A stretch of DNA of 64,000 bases from Helopsaltes ochotensis (GCA_013400155.1 VXBM01000094.1:1397381-1461380); one strand, 5' to 3'. Numbered from the stretch's first letter, positions 1 to 13,096 are shown. The notes: a model not told the origin generated them from the letters alone. Made by a program: numbers and translations.

Positions 1-130
1 CGCACCGCTGTCCCCCTCAGCCCAAGGGCCCCGGCCCCTGAGGTGTGTCCCTCCCCGAGTGCGGTTCGTGCCCGTCTCGGCCATGCCGTGGGCTCAACGG
101 CCACGGACGACCAACGCGGTCGCGAACTGA
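1..130. promoter_or_regulatory. CpG-dense segment, possible edge of a CpG island
   Basis: About 17 CpG dinucleotides fall within these 130 bases, far more than in the rest of the window, where CpG is depleted. The density drops after about 130, although GC content stays raised to about 550. In vertebrates such DNA is usually unmethylated and marks a promoter or first exon. Here only one flank is visible because the window begins inside it. Overlapping frames are open on both strands over about 1-480, but GC-rich DNA often does this and neither translation is recognisable. The segment could be the end of a CpG island belonging to a gene to the left, or a GC-rich repeat that I do not know. Confidence 0.4.
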
Positions 131-480
131 ATTAATCAGCCCGAGAGGGTGTTTCTTTCTGCAACCTGCTGGCATCAGACCTAGAGAGTGTTCTGGTGAC
201 ATTCGGGGGTTGCCCCAGCAGTATGTCTCATGGTGTGATAATGCCATGAACGGTGGAGTGAGTCCTGGGCCGGGACTGGGGCTCCCAAGTACCACAAATC
301 CCCAGGGAGGCAGGGCTAACACAGCTCCACAAAGCACCTGCTGCACAGCCGAGTTGACAACACGGCCATGGACAGACGGACCGGCTGCTGGGCAGCGCCA
401 GTCAATGCTCTCTATAGGCGCACCCAGGGCGCGCTGCCCTGCCACCAGCCCTCCCTGACCTCTGCGGGAGGGCTGCACCA

Positions 481-2930
481 GCCCAGAGCAGTTGCACCCA
501 CCCGTGGCAGTAGTGGCACTGGTAGAGCTGGAAGTTGATGCCCGTGTTCTCCCTCTCCCCTTTAGAAGCTCTGTGGACTGTTTGGATACTGGAAGATGTT
601 GGGAGATAGGACAGAGAGCATGAACAAATGAGGTAAATACTATGAGGTAGCAGTAAAAAATGGAGCTGCTGAGAAGAGGGTGGAAGGAGAAAGCAGGTGA
701 GAGAACATAGAGGGACAGTGAACAGCTCCCTCTCCCTCTCCCGGCTCCTCCCTCCCTCTTACTCCTTCATTGCCAAAGTAATCTATATCTTCGGGATCAT
801 CTTCACCTCTTTGAAGTGAGATGATCTTTCACTTTTTCCAATATCACGGTACAAACTGGAAGTACTGGGACACTGTTTTCATGTATGGAATCTCTAATAA
901 TATTCACATTCCTTTAGACATTGTCAGATGTTGGTGTTTTTTTCCTGAACCCATGGAAGCTGTCATTGCTCAAGGAAGTGTAAGACTAAAATATGAAAAA
1001 TGCAGAGGTTTGTGTGTGTGCTTTTTCTGCCTTGCCAGGATCTGTTGCTTATCGACACAGAAATGCTTATAGCAGACATTTGGCCAGCACACCAAAAAAA
1101 CCCACCAGGAAACAGAAATTTTTCAATAGTTTTAATTTCAGTAAGAATCTGGATTTATACATATAGATGAGCAGCTTGGTTACTAGATCCTCGTCTCCGT
1201 TATATTTAAGTATCATTACCCTGCTTTACAAAGGTGAAGAATTGCACACAGGAATGAAGTGCTATATTGTGAGAAGTAGCCCATTGAGTTTGCAGAACTT
1301 TGGAGAGTTCCTACCTCTGAGCACCCAAGTTTGTAAAAATAAAAAGAAGCAAAGCTGGATAGATTAAATATAAGTAAAATTAAAGTGAGGCAAAGGTCAC
1401 AGAGGTGACCCTGCTTGTTGCAAAGAGGTGGCTTGGTCTCTTGTTCCATCCCCTTGGCTGTGCTGCCTGTTGTGCTAATGCACTCTCCTGCCTGGCGGGC
1501 GGATGTTCCACAGCTGCCGGGAAGACAAGCTGGCTCGGCCACCTTGCAGCCAGCTGGCTGGGAGTTCACAACAGCCTTAGTGCTATTCATGGTAGGTCAT
1601 ATGTCATAACGCTCCAGAAAGATAAAACTGATCTAGCGTATTCCCAAAATATCTGAGGTCTGTGTCTATCTTCTCTTGACCGCAGGAGCCAACAATATGT
1701 AGCTGGGCACAGTCTGTGATCTGTAGAAAACAAAAAAAGTCATTTACCAGCTTCCCACCCAAGTAATTGCTATATACATCCCTCTGGCTAGCACATAAAT
1801 CCCTACTTTCTAAATGAGAGTAAAACTTCTCTGTAGCATCTCATCGTCATTCAGTTGTCAGGAGTTGTGGCTACGGAACCCAAGGGGGCTGGTTCCAATG
1901 GTAGTAACGTGATTTAAGGTTTATCAGAATTACAACAGAAGCAGAAATTTCGTATCTCAGTTGAGACAGCATTTACATACCTTGCCTGTCTGATAACTCA
2001 ATGCCCTTGAAAAGGCCCTGAAAGCATGGCAGGCCTGAAAAGAAATACCTAAGCAAGAGCAAGAATTTATTCAGGATTCCTCTTCATGCAAAGTCAAAGT
2101 CATGGAAAGATTAGCTTTTTGAAAGAAGAGTTGACCTAATCTGAAAAAAAAAAAACCACAAAAACCCACAAACCAGAAGAACTTAGACATCTAGAGACAT
2201 CCTAGATGAGATGTCCTAGGATATTTTGCAAATTCAGGCATGGAACATCTAATTCTGGATCTATGGGAGACCAAGGCCTGTATGGAGCTGCAAGTGGAGA
2301 CCACACAGTGCATCCTAGTGAATCTCAAAAGGACAGTGATTGCTACCTGTGGATAAGCCATTTTATGGAGTTCTAAATCCTTATTGATTGCACAGGGGCT
2401 TAGATACTCAGCTTATACACAGACACACACAGAGTTCAGTTTGGGCGTCTTGCCTACAAGCTGTACCCCAAACTAAATGTTTATACCTGTGGACTGCTGC
2501 TATCCTTGGAGACAGCTAATTCTGAACACGTTCATCTCTTCCTCTTCTATGCCAGGGGCAGTGTCTGGAGGAGAAAGGGAGGATGAAACCATAATATTTA
2601 GTAGTAGATTTTTTTGACTATTTCACAGAGACAACATCAGAAAGGAGTTCCCAAGTATCAAGAGCAAGAGAGATAAAGGTACTGAGCCTTTTTGGAAATG
2701 TCACCTCATTCCTAGTGGGAAAGGGAAGAAGGAGGGATTTCAATCTCCCCTGATTCAGCATATAGGTGCACTTGCCCTGAGTGAATGAAGAGTATGAGTT
2801 TGAACAAATTTGAACATGCTGATCCACCAGTTCCAGCCCAGTACCAATTTCTCCAGGACTAGAAGGGTGACGTTTCTTATCTGAGAAAGGAAGAGAGAAA
2901 ACGGGAATAGATCATATTCTTTCAAGCATA
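481..2930. other. Unassigned single-copy-looking DNA
   Basis: No gene or transposon was recognised. GC content falls from the raised level at the left edge to the general A+T-rich level. There is an A-run of 12 followed by an A/C-rich stretch near 2143-2170. The short open frames here do not resemble known proteins. Confidence 0.5.
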
Positions 2931-2933
2931 TGT

Positions 2934-3283
2934 TGTCTGTCACTGTTTGGCACTGAAAGAATACACGGACTCTGTCCACTTTTCAGAATATGAAAAAGGG
3001 CAGTTTTATTTTTGACTCCACTTATATCCACACAGACCATGGATTGGAGGAGAATGTTGCTACCTCTCCAATCACACTGGTCAAACTAACAGTCCATCAA
3101 TTGTTCCTTCCCCCAGTGAAGAATGTAAACATTCCTCCTCTTTTCATAAACATACTTTCTATTTATAACATACTTTTTATTTATTTCTATTCTCTTTCGT
3201 GTGAGAAAGAACTAAAAACTATGAAAAAATCAAGAAACTGTAAACAACATCAGAAAGGCTGCAAGAATCAAGGCAACAGTTGT
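2934..3283 (-). mobile_element. Solo LTR-like element, copy A of a two-copy family
   Basis: This segment aligns by eye, over its full length of about 350 bp, with 17450-17800, and both copies have the same orientation. Read on the minus strand, it has a TATA-like TATAAG (complement of 3021-3026) and then an AATAAA signal (complement of 3005-3010). The element ends about 70 bases further on, near a GTTGT-containing edge. The AATAAA lies 71 bases from the edge here and 73 bases in copy B. The shared blocks are interspersed with indels and the copies look old (roughly a third of sites differ by eye). This arrangement fits the U3-R-U5 layout of a retroviral LTR. No gag, pol or env was seen beside it, so it is probably a solo LTR. 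The exact ends and any target-site duplication are not resolved. Confidence 0.55.
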
Positions 3284-6200
3284 CCAAATCCATTGCTCCA
3301 TATATACAAAAAGAAGCTACCAAATAGCAGGATTTTCCTGTTTTTCCACAGTGGTGAAAGAGCTGCAAGAAGTTCCTGTGGCAGCTCAGGTGAACACTCC
3401 CCTAAACTAGTGATGCACTGGTGCCCTGTAGAGGTGATGCCTGGTTAAATAGCCTGGGTAAAGGTGAGCATACATGGAGGGCCTGGGATTATTTCAGTTT
3501 ACTAAAGCAAGTGGATATTTTCATGAGCATGAGTGCTGTCCTCAGTTTCCTAACTCTGTCCTACCAACCTGGTATCTCATGACAGCATTGCTTGTGTGGG
3601 AAAGAATGAGCTAAGTGAATCTGAGAAAAAGCCTGGAGCTGCCTGCTCAGTGGAGGCTTAAGGTGCTGATGTTCAGCAGGAGCAATTGTGGAAGGAATCC
3701 TACTGTTTCCATAGAGAATAGTAAGATTTTATGAGACATTAATGGGGTGGTGGATGGGATGTGAGTGTGATGTGGAGCTAGGGATACATGAAATGGTCAG
3801 AAATCTGGATCAGAAGCCCCAGCCTCTTACCCTGCTTTGGACTGGAAGCTCCATGAGAGGCTTTACAAAGAGGTGCCGAGTTTGCTTTACTGAGCAATTT
3901 GTTGATTTTTATCTAGCAATGTGAAAAAGGAGCTTTATTCAAGGGTCAGGACTCTGGCATGCTGGGTCTGGTAAAACATGAAGACTGTGCCTGGACTAAA
4001 TATATATTTGCAGGGGACAATAAAAGACCTAAATTGGAAGTAGCAGCCGGATTGAGACAGCTCAGATATTGCCCCACATTAGACAAAATGTAATCCATTC
4101 ATTAGTCTGTAAAGCACTTGAGCAATGTTCAAAGGAATGGAAATGCTCCTGCGTGCCTTAACTGCATGAACATATTCCCTAACAAATGTAATGTCCAGTG
4201 GCCATAATCATGTATCATGTACCACCCCTGCTTACCCCAAGGGAGAGGCTAAATGCAGGCGACTTGGCACGGTGCAGAGTCAGCAAATGGGGTAGTTTAT
4301 GATGCCATGTAGGTTTGCATGTAGGATTTGTCTTCAGGAAGCCCATTAAAATTCCTCCCACCAGACATGGAGCAGACTTGCTCCAGCAGGTTGCGGTAGC
4401 CATACTTGCCTCTGTCTGACCTGTGGTACCCACATGGCAGTGACTGCCCTTAGGGCACTGGGTAGGGGCTAGAAAGTGGTGAGGGATTTGCTGATTGAAC
4501 TTTTCAGCCTGCTGAGTATCTTGGCTGTGCTGCTAGGGGCTGCCCTAGTACCAACTCCAGATGGCTTTAGCATAGATCCTCCTCAACAGACCAAAACTTT
4601 GAGAGCAGAGCCCTGGCTACTCTGTGGTATACAAGAAGCTGTAAAGCCCTCTGATTATGGCAGGAGGCTGGGCAGCATCCCTGTTTAAATTGCAAGGCTA
4701 ATTCTTCAGTGTTTTGCTCTGTGGAATCACAAATCTGTCATTGCAGAGACCATAAACTGTAGGAAATCTGAGATCGTTGTGGTCATTCAAACAAAATACA
4801 GCTATGGGTAATAGAGCAGAAGGAATTAATTTTTAAACAAACCTGGTTGAGGCACTGCTTTCAAAGGCAGATTGACCCTCTTTTCCTTCAATAACAGGAA
4901 TTTCATAAAGTGCAGCAGCATGTAGTACAGGGCAGAGGATAGTAATTTGAGAAATATAAAAAACATTGAGGAAGCAGGTACAGTTAAGATAAATATACTG
5001 CAAGAAATGTCTCACGGACTTAAGGACAATGGCATTGAAGAAGCAGTTAACTGTGAAACTAAGCAAATATTGCAGGTTTTAGGACAGAGGAAAGACTTAA
5101 AATAGCTTAGTCTAAGTTGTTTAGGTGATACAATGGTCTGGTATCTGAAGCTGCTTGATTTAATTTCAGATATGGGTAATTGCTATGAAGACTGACTAGT
5201 GAAACTTTTATAGTTCCTAAAGGGCAAAGCATTTGTGTTTCAGCTCTGTGGCCAAATTAAAAATGGTGTCAGTGAAGGACAGCAAAACGTTTTAAGTGGT
5301 TAAGTGGAAGAAAATAATTCTGCTTCAGCAGAGTTTTTGTGTCTCAGTTTATTGTATTTGAAAGAAGTGAAGAAATCAAACTATTTGGGAAAGGAGAAGA
5401 TACTACAGTGGTTTTCTTTCACTGACCTGAGCAGTAGAAGCAACGGTCTCTGAAAGATCCTTAGAACAGATAAACAGCAAACGCTGATGAAAACATAAGG
5501 ATAACATGATACCTTGACCTTCATGATCCAGCAAGTATAAAGTATGTGTCAATCTGAATGAGGGTGTTATTGATACAGACAGCAGAGGCTCGGTTCCTGC
5601 CGAGATGGAGAGAAGTGCAGTGGTCATGAGCTTGAACACATTTGCAGATTGTTTGTCTTTGCCTTGGCACGTTTAGTAGAGCACCCTAAGGCAGCAGTTG
5701 CACCAATTAAAGCAGTGGGCACGAAAGGTGGTGTGGTGGGCTGCCAGGCTATTTAAACAAATCATGGTGAAGTGTGAAGACAATGCAGCACTCTGGCTAT
5801 GGGAATTGGGTCACCAAAGAACAGAACAAATCTGTTTGCATCAGAGCAGACTAGGGGGATTTACAAATATCTACCTGCTGGACACAGAGGACTTCTTTCC
5901 TGAAGTGTTTTAATCTGCAGTGTTTTCTTATCAACAGATGTTCTCCAAAACAATAATCATCATCCACAAGAGGAAATCAGAGTTCCCTAAAGGAATGGAA
6001 TCCAAACCATTCAAAACCTAAATCAAGTACATGTGTCTTTCTTTAGAACAAATTATTTTCCAGGCTTGGCTTGATTATATAGTGCATCAAACTCAGCCAG
6101 CAATATCAAACTCTCATAAGATTAACAGTACCTTTCAAACAGATAAGTAAGAAATAGCTGGAGATAGAAGTCAACTCACGTATATAATTGCCTGACATAG

Positions 6201-8659
6201 AAAATTATCTCTGAAAAATTAGAGACTTGGCCATGAGAGACAAGAGGGGAAATCCTTCTTGAATATCTTTATCTTCTGCTGATTATACAGAGGAATGAAT
6301 CAAGCCCACCTGCAAAATTAACCAGTGGCTAAAGTTGTATAGCTGGAAGCAAGGGGCTCTCTTCAGGATAAAGAGAGTGATAATCTAATCCCTTTGGCCT
6401 GTCATTGTTATTCTCTGTAACAACAGTCCAGTATAGCAAAGTACACACAAGCCAGGCATTAACTAGAGCTTTTTCTTTCTTCTGTCTTATATATATGTCT
6501 GATGTAATGACACAAAAATTTGTGAATTGCTCAGGTAAATAAGACCAAAAAACCCACAAAGCAGATAAAGGAATTAAAGAGCTTAGTAAGCAGAGACAGT
6601 GTCAAGAGTTGTCATTTGGATTTTTTTTTTCGTGAGAACTCTCTACGTGCCAGATTTTATTAGTACGAATCATTTCCAGAGCTGAAGCGATCAAGAGGAA
6701 TAAAGATACTTATTCCCTCTTTTTTTTTTTTTTCCTTGACCATAAAAGGATCCAAGGCTTACCCAAGACAGAGCTAATTCAGATTTAGCTTGAGTACCTT
6801 GACAGGCAATTTTGCTGTGCCACTGAGAAACAACTGATATTTGGAAATCTGTCCCCACAGCTGACCCACTTTTGCATTTTCTTCCTGCTTAAATAAAGAA
6901 AACTCTTTTCTTGGTGAAGACTACAACAGAAAAACTATCCATTCTTTGGCTCCAAAACTGTGCTTTCTACTGTGTCATTTTTCTATATGCTGTAGTTCTG
7001 AAAGCACGTTAACATATTATCATTGTTAGGGACAGCTGTAATAGGACCTTTTTTTTTTTTTTACATCTAGGAATGCAATTATTCTGCAATGGTTGTATAA
7101 AAAGACTTCAAGACTGAAATAAAACTTTCATGCCTGAAGGTAGTGATTGTGGATTTCAGCTCCCAGTTTAAAATACCTAAATGTAAGAGGTCTACGGGTA
7201 TTTGCACATAATCTATATACGTCTGTATGTGAGGTAGCTGCCTCTGTTCCCAAGGTAGTCAACGAGATTTCCTCAGCACACCGAATGGAGCGTCAAGAAT
7301 TTAGAGTAAGTTATAGTCTAGTGTTTTTCTGCTCCCCTCAAAACAGACACCAGCTTTGCTTTGCACTGCATCAGCTGAAAACCACTATTGATTTCACTGA
7401 CCCTACTGACTAGTTTTCCATAATAGAGATTGTGTTTAAAAGCCTTAATCTGCAAGTTGAGTCCAAACCTTTATTACATACAGGTGATACGCCAATGAAC
7501 GGAGAATGAAAACAAGTTAGGCTAATTTCAAAAAATTATCATACTGGCAATCAAATGAATAAAATAATAGGCAGACAGACATTGATTCCTGAAAAATACC
7601 CTCTGTGTGGACATGCTGGTTTCCACACGTGCAAGTTAAGCCACATCAGTTTCACTTTCTACTATGATCACCTCCCACATAAACAGCTTGATCTTCTGAG
7701 GTGCTGAGAATTCATACTTTCTGGAGCCAAGAAAAACAGCAACAGTACATCAAATCTGAAAATTGGGACATTTATTTAGATTGCTATGTGGCAAAGTTGA
7801 TGCAAATATCCAGCTTGAAAATGTTAGCACAGCTTCTTCAGTGAGAAAAGAAAGCAAGTTCTACGATTATTATTCCATGTTCTTCCAGTCAACATTTTCC
7901 AGTTAGCATTTTTGCTTTTTTTCTAGTTGTTTTTTTTCTCCTACAGATTCTGGCATTACAGTCTGCTGATTGATTTCAGTGGTGGTCTCTCTTTGACACT
8001 TGTCCTTTCCACATCTTTTCTCAGTACTGTTACTGTTGAAGGTAGAGATTTGCACCACACAGAAGTCAAGTCCCTCCTTGCTTTTCTCCTTGTGCTATCA
8101 CATACAGAGAGAGTTGTAAATGATTGGGTAAGACACACATCGGATTCATCATTATGTTACATTTATTCTGCCTAGGTATAAGTGGCTATAGAAATGGTGT
8201 AAACTGGTGACCACAGAGCAAGAGAAGGCAAGTTTTTTTCCAAAGGTATTTGCTATCCTGATTTACAGTCAGTCATTCTCACTTGTCTCTCTAGTGTATG
8301 AAAGGTTTTAATCTGGAAGGAATTTACTCTCTAACATTTTCCATTTGGCAAGAATAAAGTAGCAAGGCCTTTCTATAAATGAGAATTATGTTTTGAATCC
8401 TTTTTTCTTTGGCAATATGTATCAAATAAAGCACACATAACTTCTTTGTTCATGTCTTTCTCTTCATATCAGTATTTAGTAGATGTTTGTGCTGAAAAAG
8501 CTGTAAATCTAGAACATCTTTCTAAACAACTTTTAAACTTTTTTCCCCAAAGGAAAAATATTTACCTTGAGCTGTTCACATATTTTTCATTTTTTTCCCA
8601 ACCAAATTATTAGTTTCAGGTCTGATCTGGGTAACTTACCAGCTTTTCAGCCACATTAA

Positions 8660-8661
<2 letters not shown>
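3284..8661. other. Unassigned intergenic or intronic DNA
   Basis: These 5.4 kb are A+T-rich DNA with short T-runs near 6630, 6721-6733 and 7051-7062. No recognisable exon, RNA gene or transposon was seen. Open frames are short, lie on both strands and are unlike known proteins. Confidence 0.5.
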
Positions 8662-8717
<56 letters not shown>

Positions 8718-8718
8718 N
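8662..8718. repeat. Poly-T homopolymer of 56 ending at an ambiguous base
   Basis: A run of 56 T is followed by a single N at 8718. The true length is not known, because the run ends exactly at the ambiguous base, which probably marks an unresolved join. On the minus strand it would be a poly-A tail, but the sequence just to its right has no nearby AATAAA complement that would support a processed transcript. Confidence 0.85.
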
Positions 8719-9681
8719 TGAGTAGCCACTTTTACTGCACAGAGTTTGCACAGAAATCATGCACAGAAATCACCAAATTTTTTTCACTTAAAAGCTTTAC
8801 TTTGTACTTGAAGCATGGGCCTTAGAGGTAACAGTCTACTCTTTAATAAATTAAAACACATAGTGATGTACTTTTGTACTGCAAATGAATGAGAACATAT
8901 TGTAAATAATAAATTACAAGAGAGACTGACAATGTATCTACCGCACCTCTTAGATCTGGCATTTATGTTACACTAAATGACTGCGCTGTGCCACAGAACC
9001 ATAGAAAAAATGTACCTCAAAATGAGGTATGATAAAATGTGAGCGATGTTGGAAAAAAAAGATGTTGTTTCCCATACGCATCCTTAATAATCTGGAATCA
9101 CTGTCGAATCACTGGAGTTGTTATTCCTGATTAGGGATACAAGTTAAGAGCGGAAGATGGCTTAGAATAATGGTCTTATCATCCTCTGTAGAGACATCTG
9201 AGCCATTCTGCTACCATTTTTTAAAGGAAAAAAATGTACTGCTCAGGGGCAGCCGTTCACTGACTTTCCTTTAAAAGATAAAGAAACAAAGCATTAAAAA
9301 ACAGAACTAAGGCTATTTGCTTCACTCCGTTTACACGTCTGAAACCACATCTACACCAGCAAAATCAAGAAACACAGAAATCAGCTTAACCAATATTAAT
9401 ATATGTTCAGATGTTGCAGCAGCTGCAAAAATTCTGCTATTAGTTCTTCAACTAAGGCTCATTTTCACATTGAATGGTGGCAAGATAAGGCTAGTAGAAG
9501 TCATTTAAGAGTGAATAGATTACTGATTATATTTATTAATCTCACCTCCAACATGTATTAGGTTTCAATAGAGTTCTAGAAAGAATCCAATTTAAGTGAC
9601 AGATGGCGAGGATGAAAGTACTGTTGTGGAAAACCAGGCAAAGCAGAAAATAGTTGTGCTCTTTAATAAATAACCTAGGGT

Positions 9682-9683
<2 letters not shown>
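8719..9683. other. 965-bp interval between two poly-T tracts
   Basis: This A+T-rich DNA holds no recognisable gene. A short direct repeat of GCACAGAAATCA lies just after the first T-run, near 8748-8772. The interval is bounded on both sides by T homopolymers of 50 or more. Confidence 0.45.

Positions 9684-9733
<50 letters not shown>
9684..9733. repeat. Poly-T homopolymer of 50
   Basis: This is an unbroken run of 50 T. The lysine or phenylalanine runs in translated frames here are artefacts of this tract. It could be the poly-A tail of a minus-strand retrocopy, but I recognise nothing in the DNA to its right. Confidence 0.85.
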
Positions 9734-9736
<3 letters not shown>

Positions 9737-11198
9737 GTATTCCATGTGCATTCTGAATCTCATCTCAGGACTGTCTGAATCTGGGCAGGAAAGAACGTTT
9801 TCCAAACTTTCCAGGGTGAAAAATCAGCAGGGGTGGAGGCTGGGGAAGCATCTTCTGATAATAAGACCATAGGAAGTAACAGACTTGCCTAGATATCTAG
9901 ACATCTAGATCTAACTATCCCTGGAATGTATTGTAATGACACAGAGGAAAGTAAATGGTCAGCACAGGTTGATTCAATAGTTTCCAACTCTGGTTTACAC
10001 TCATCTCTCTTTACACTGTTCATAAACCATCATAGAGTCCCAGAGCAATGTAGAGAGCACTACATATATGGGAAAATTGAATTTTCTTCATTTACAAGTA
10101 TCTTCATAAACCCTTTATTAAAAAGAAATGAACTTGCATTGATGAGAGAAAAAGTACAAAAAACCAGGCAGAGCCCTGCTGCAGTGTGCCCAGAGCTGGT
10201 ACAGGCATATTGCCATTTGAAAATAGAAGGAGTTTGGTTTAAGAATGAGAGAGCCATTTCTTCCTTCTTAAAACATGCTTTTTAAGGAAGTAAGAACAAG
10301 CAATATGGTTCAATAAAAATAATGTTTAAGTCATCCTTGATCTAAACATAGAAAGAACCTGTAATATTTCTTTGGATTTTATTTGAAAGTGACAGGAAGT
10401 TTAAATGTTTAGACTTGAACATCTTTAAATAAAATAACTACTAAACTTATATTTTTTTTTTCACTACTTAGGCAGCAAATCTAACTCATTGTGTTATTGA
10501 GGTTATTTCCAAGTCAGCTGCCACAAGGTATCATAAAATTGTAAGACTTCATTGCTTCTCTGTGGTAAGCCTATTTATCAGGCATCAACTGACACATAGG
10601 GCTAAAATATGGAGAGAAGATGAAAAACAGAACAAAACTTTCAGCTCCTCCCTCTAGCCATACTCAAGTTCTAAATGCACTGCTTTTTGTCGTTGTCCAT
10701 CAACAGGAGTAAAAGATAACGTTCCACACAGCATTAAAAAGGACACCATCAGCCTAGCTTTAATAAATTAAATGAAAATCTAATAAAGCTACTTTCTCCA
10801 AAGGGCACCTGCCTCTGAGATCATTTCCTCTATATTCTTTCTCATTATTTAAACTAATTTTATGTAATTTAATTTTTTTATTACTTTTCCATTGTCTGCT
10901 GCTGTGAGACCATTCCTTCCCCGTACACAGATGCAAGCAGCTTGCAAAGATTCGTCTCAGGATGCCTGCAAGTAGGACCAAAATTTCAGGGCCGCTTTAT
11001 GCATCCACCTGTTCATTCTTTCTACTCTTCCTCAACTTCAAGCTGAATGACTGAATGAGGCAATATTGGAAAAACACATGACCAAAAATGCACTTGGACT
11101 TAGAGCATTCCCATCTTGACCCTCACCTCACAACCCTGCACTCAATAGCTCAACCTCAGGCATGATTTTGCTCAACATGATAATTATTTGGATCCCAC
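9734..11198. other. Unassigned DNA
   Basis: A 119-codon plus-strand frame at 9926-10285 is the longest here. Its translation has no domain I recognise, and a minus-strand frame overlaps most of its second half. I treat it as chance. No transposon was recognised. Confidence 0.45.
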
Positions 11199-11562
11199 AG
11201 AAAGATCTGGTTCACTTACGTTGTTCTTTACAAAATCTAAGTTAATTTTTAGAGGTGTTTAATTTTTTAATCAGAGCTATCCCAAGAATGCACCAAACAT
11301 CTTATTCCCAGACCTACATCATTCAGTACCTATCACACCAGATCAAGTATTTAATTTTCCATGGCAGCTTGGCAGTTATTCTGTGTGTTCCCCTTATGTA
11401 CTTAGGTAGGTAGAAAAGGAAAACCCCTCCTCACATCCATTGGAATAGTGATGTCTCCAGTGTGATACTGTCTGTTCCTGCTTCTTTCTCAGGGCCTCAG
11501 GGCCTCTGACCATGTGCTTCTGAGACAGAGAGCAGCTTCTTAGATAAACATTCCTTACCCTA
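11199..11562 (+). repeat. First copy of a 364-bp near-identical tandem pair
   Basis: These 364 bases recur at 11564-11927 with one substitution seen by eye (T at 11327, A at 11692). The two copies are separated only by an N at 11563. The sequence itself contains no recognisable gene or transposon. Near-identity across a single N points to two overlapping contig ends, perhaps from two haplotypes, that were joined without being merged. Confidence 0.9.
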
Positions 11563-11563
11563 N

Positions 11564-11927
11564 AGAAAGATCTGGTTCACTTACGTTGTTCTTTACAAAA
11601 TCTAAGTTAATTTTTAGAGGTGTTTAATTTTTTAATCAGAGCTATCCCAAGAATGCACCAAACATCTTATTCCCAGACCTACATCATTCAGAACCTATCA
11701 CACCAGATCAAGTATTTAATTTTCCATGGCAGCTTGGCAGTTATTCTGTGTGTTCCCCTTATGTACTTAGGTAGGTAGAAAAGGAAAACCCCTCCTCACA
11801 TCCATTGGAATAGTGATGTCTCCAGTGTGATACTGTCTGTTCCTGCTTCTTTCTCAGGGCCTCAGGGCCTCTGACCATGTGCTTCTGAGACAGAGAGCAG
11901 CTTCTTAGATAAACATTCCTTACCCTA
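11564..11927 (+). repeat. Second copy of the 364-bp tandem pair, probable assembly artefact
   Basis: This copy has a period of 365 including the N. Its right edge runs directly into unique sequence (CATCTGCAGG), as the left edge of the first copy does on its own side. That is what a collapsed overlap would leave. A real recent tandem duplication is possible but would not explain the N placed exactly at the junction. Confidence 0.9.
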
Positions 11928-13096
11928 GCATCTGCAGGGATTCAGATGAGAGAAATAGTACTACTCACCAGCTACTACGTGGACCTACAAGTTTTCTGAA
12001 CACTCAGAAAACATTTACAGATTAAATAATCTTAGTGAATAATATTTTCCTACTATTATCTTGCTAAGCTCTGCAACTTGAAGCTCAGATGCTTTAAATC
12101 TAAGCAGCCATATTTAGAAGGTATAGGTTTTCATCCTAGGGGAAACATGACTATTGATTTCTCATTTCTCTTTCATTAAACTAGGGCATGACTCTGACCA
12201 AACTGACCCTCACTTCATATGCAAAGAAACAAATTGGAAATAATCTCTCTCCAGCTGAACAGTTCTGGTAGCACAGGCTGCATTTTCTGAAAGTGGTGTT
12301 TCAAAGAACATAGGCAGAAAGAAACTCTGCAGAAAGCTGGACAGTGCCACTTGTGGCAGCAGTGCCTGTCTCCAGATCTAAACCTCATCAAAAAAGCTAT
12401 ATACCATTCTGACATGATTTCCTAGTATTATTACGTATTCCACGTAAAGGGTTCTCTGCCACAGTCATAAAAGGTAAAGGCTTTGGAAAATGGCCCTGCA
12501 ATGGTACAAACCATGATTCAGATAACCACATTTCCTAATTCCCACCGCTTCACAATGTTTCTCTGTTCCTTGCTGCCTGATGGTGGCCAGCCAGCCCAAG
12601 CAGGCTACCACACTCACCCTCACCTTCCTCCTGAGAGAGCTGATGTCACTTGTCTGTACAGCTGCAATTAAGCCACTGAGCAGGTCAGTCTGAGTAACTC
12701 ACGGTGCTGACCCTCAAACAACACTCAGCTCCCCACTTACCCTCCTGGGAAAGAGGCCAATTTCATGGGCTTTGCTTATGCTCACACCTCATCTTTGTTG
12801 TTTCTGTTGCCTTCCCCTCTGGTCTGGAGTCTTGGGTTTTGCAGCCGTTTCTCTTTTCTGTTTGACTTTCTGTCCAGTTTTCATTTCTAAAGAAGAGAAC
12901 ATTGTTTTATAATTGATCTGTTCTTCATTTTGTATCCTGGAAGATGGACACACCTTTCCTTTGTACAGTGCCTCCTGACTTGAAAGTGTGAACTTAATCT
13001 GCTTCCAGCATAGCAAGACCAGGAGCGCCATCAGCCACAGATCTCTTCTCAATGCTAATTTAGCTGCTGTTGTGCTTTAACCGCCAAAACCAAGAC
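11928..13096. other. Unassigned DNA left of a CR1
   Basis: No recognisable gene. An 87-codon minus-strand frame (12789-13052) begins with a hydrophobic stretch that mimics a signal peptide, but it would start at TTG and the rest is low-complexity basic sequence. I do not call it a gene. Confidence 0.4.

Noticed and set aside
17..478. 153-codon minus frame and 137-codon plus frame in the GC-rich left edge
   Set aside because: They overlap on opposite strands in CpG-rich DNA where stops are rare. Neither translation is recognisable.
2990..3448. 152-codon plus frame
   Set aside because: Most of it lies antisense within the LTR-like copy A and it shows no recognisable domain.
9542..9872. Frames with poly-Lys (minus) or poly-Phe (plus)
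   Set aside because: They read through the 50-T homopolymer and have no other coding signature.
12789..13052. 87-codon minus frame with a signal-peptide-like start
   Set aside because: It begins at TTG, not ATG. The mature part is low-complexity basic sequence and no domain is recognised.
13065..13090. TGTTGTGCTTTAACC motif resembling the LTR start at 53896
   Set aside because: Only about 15 bases are similar and no LTR body follows. The CR1 tail starts at once.
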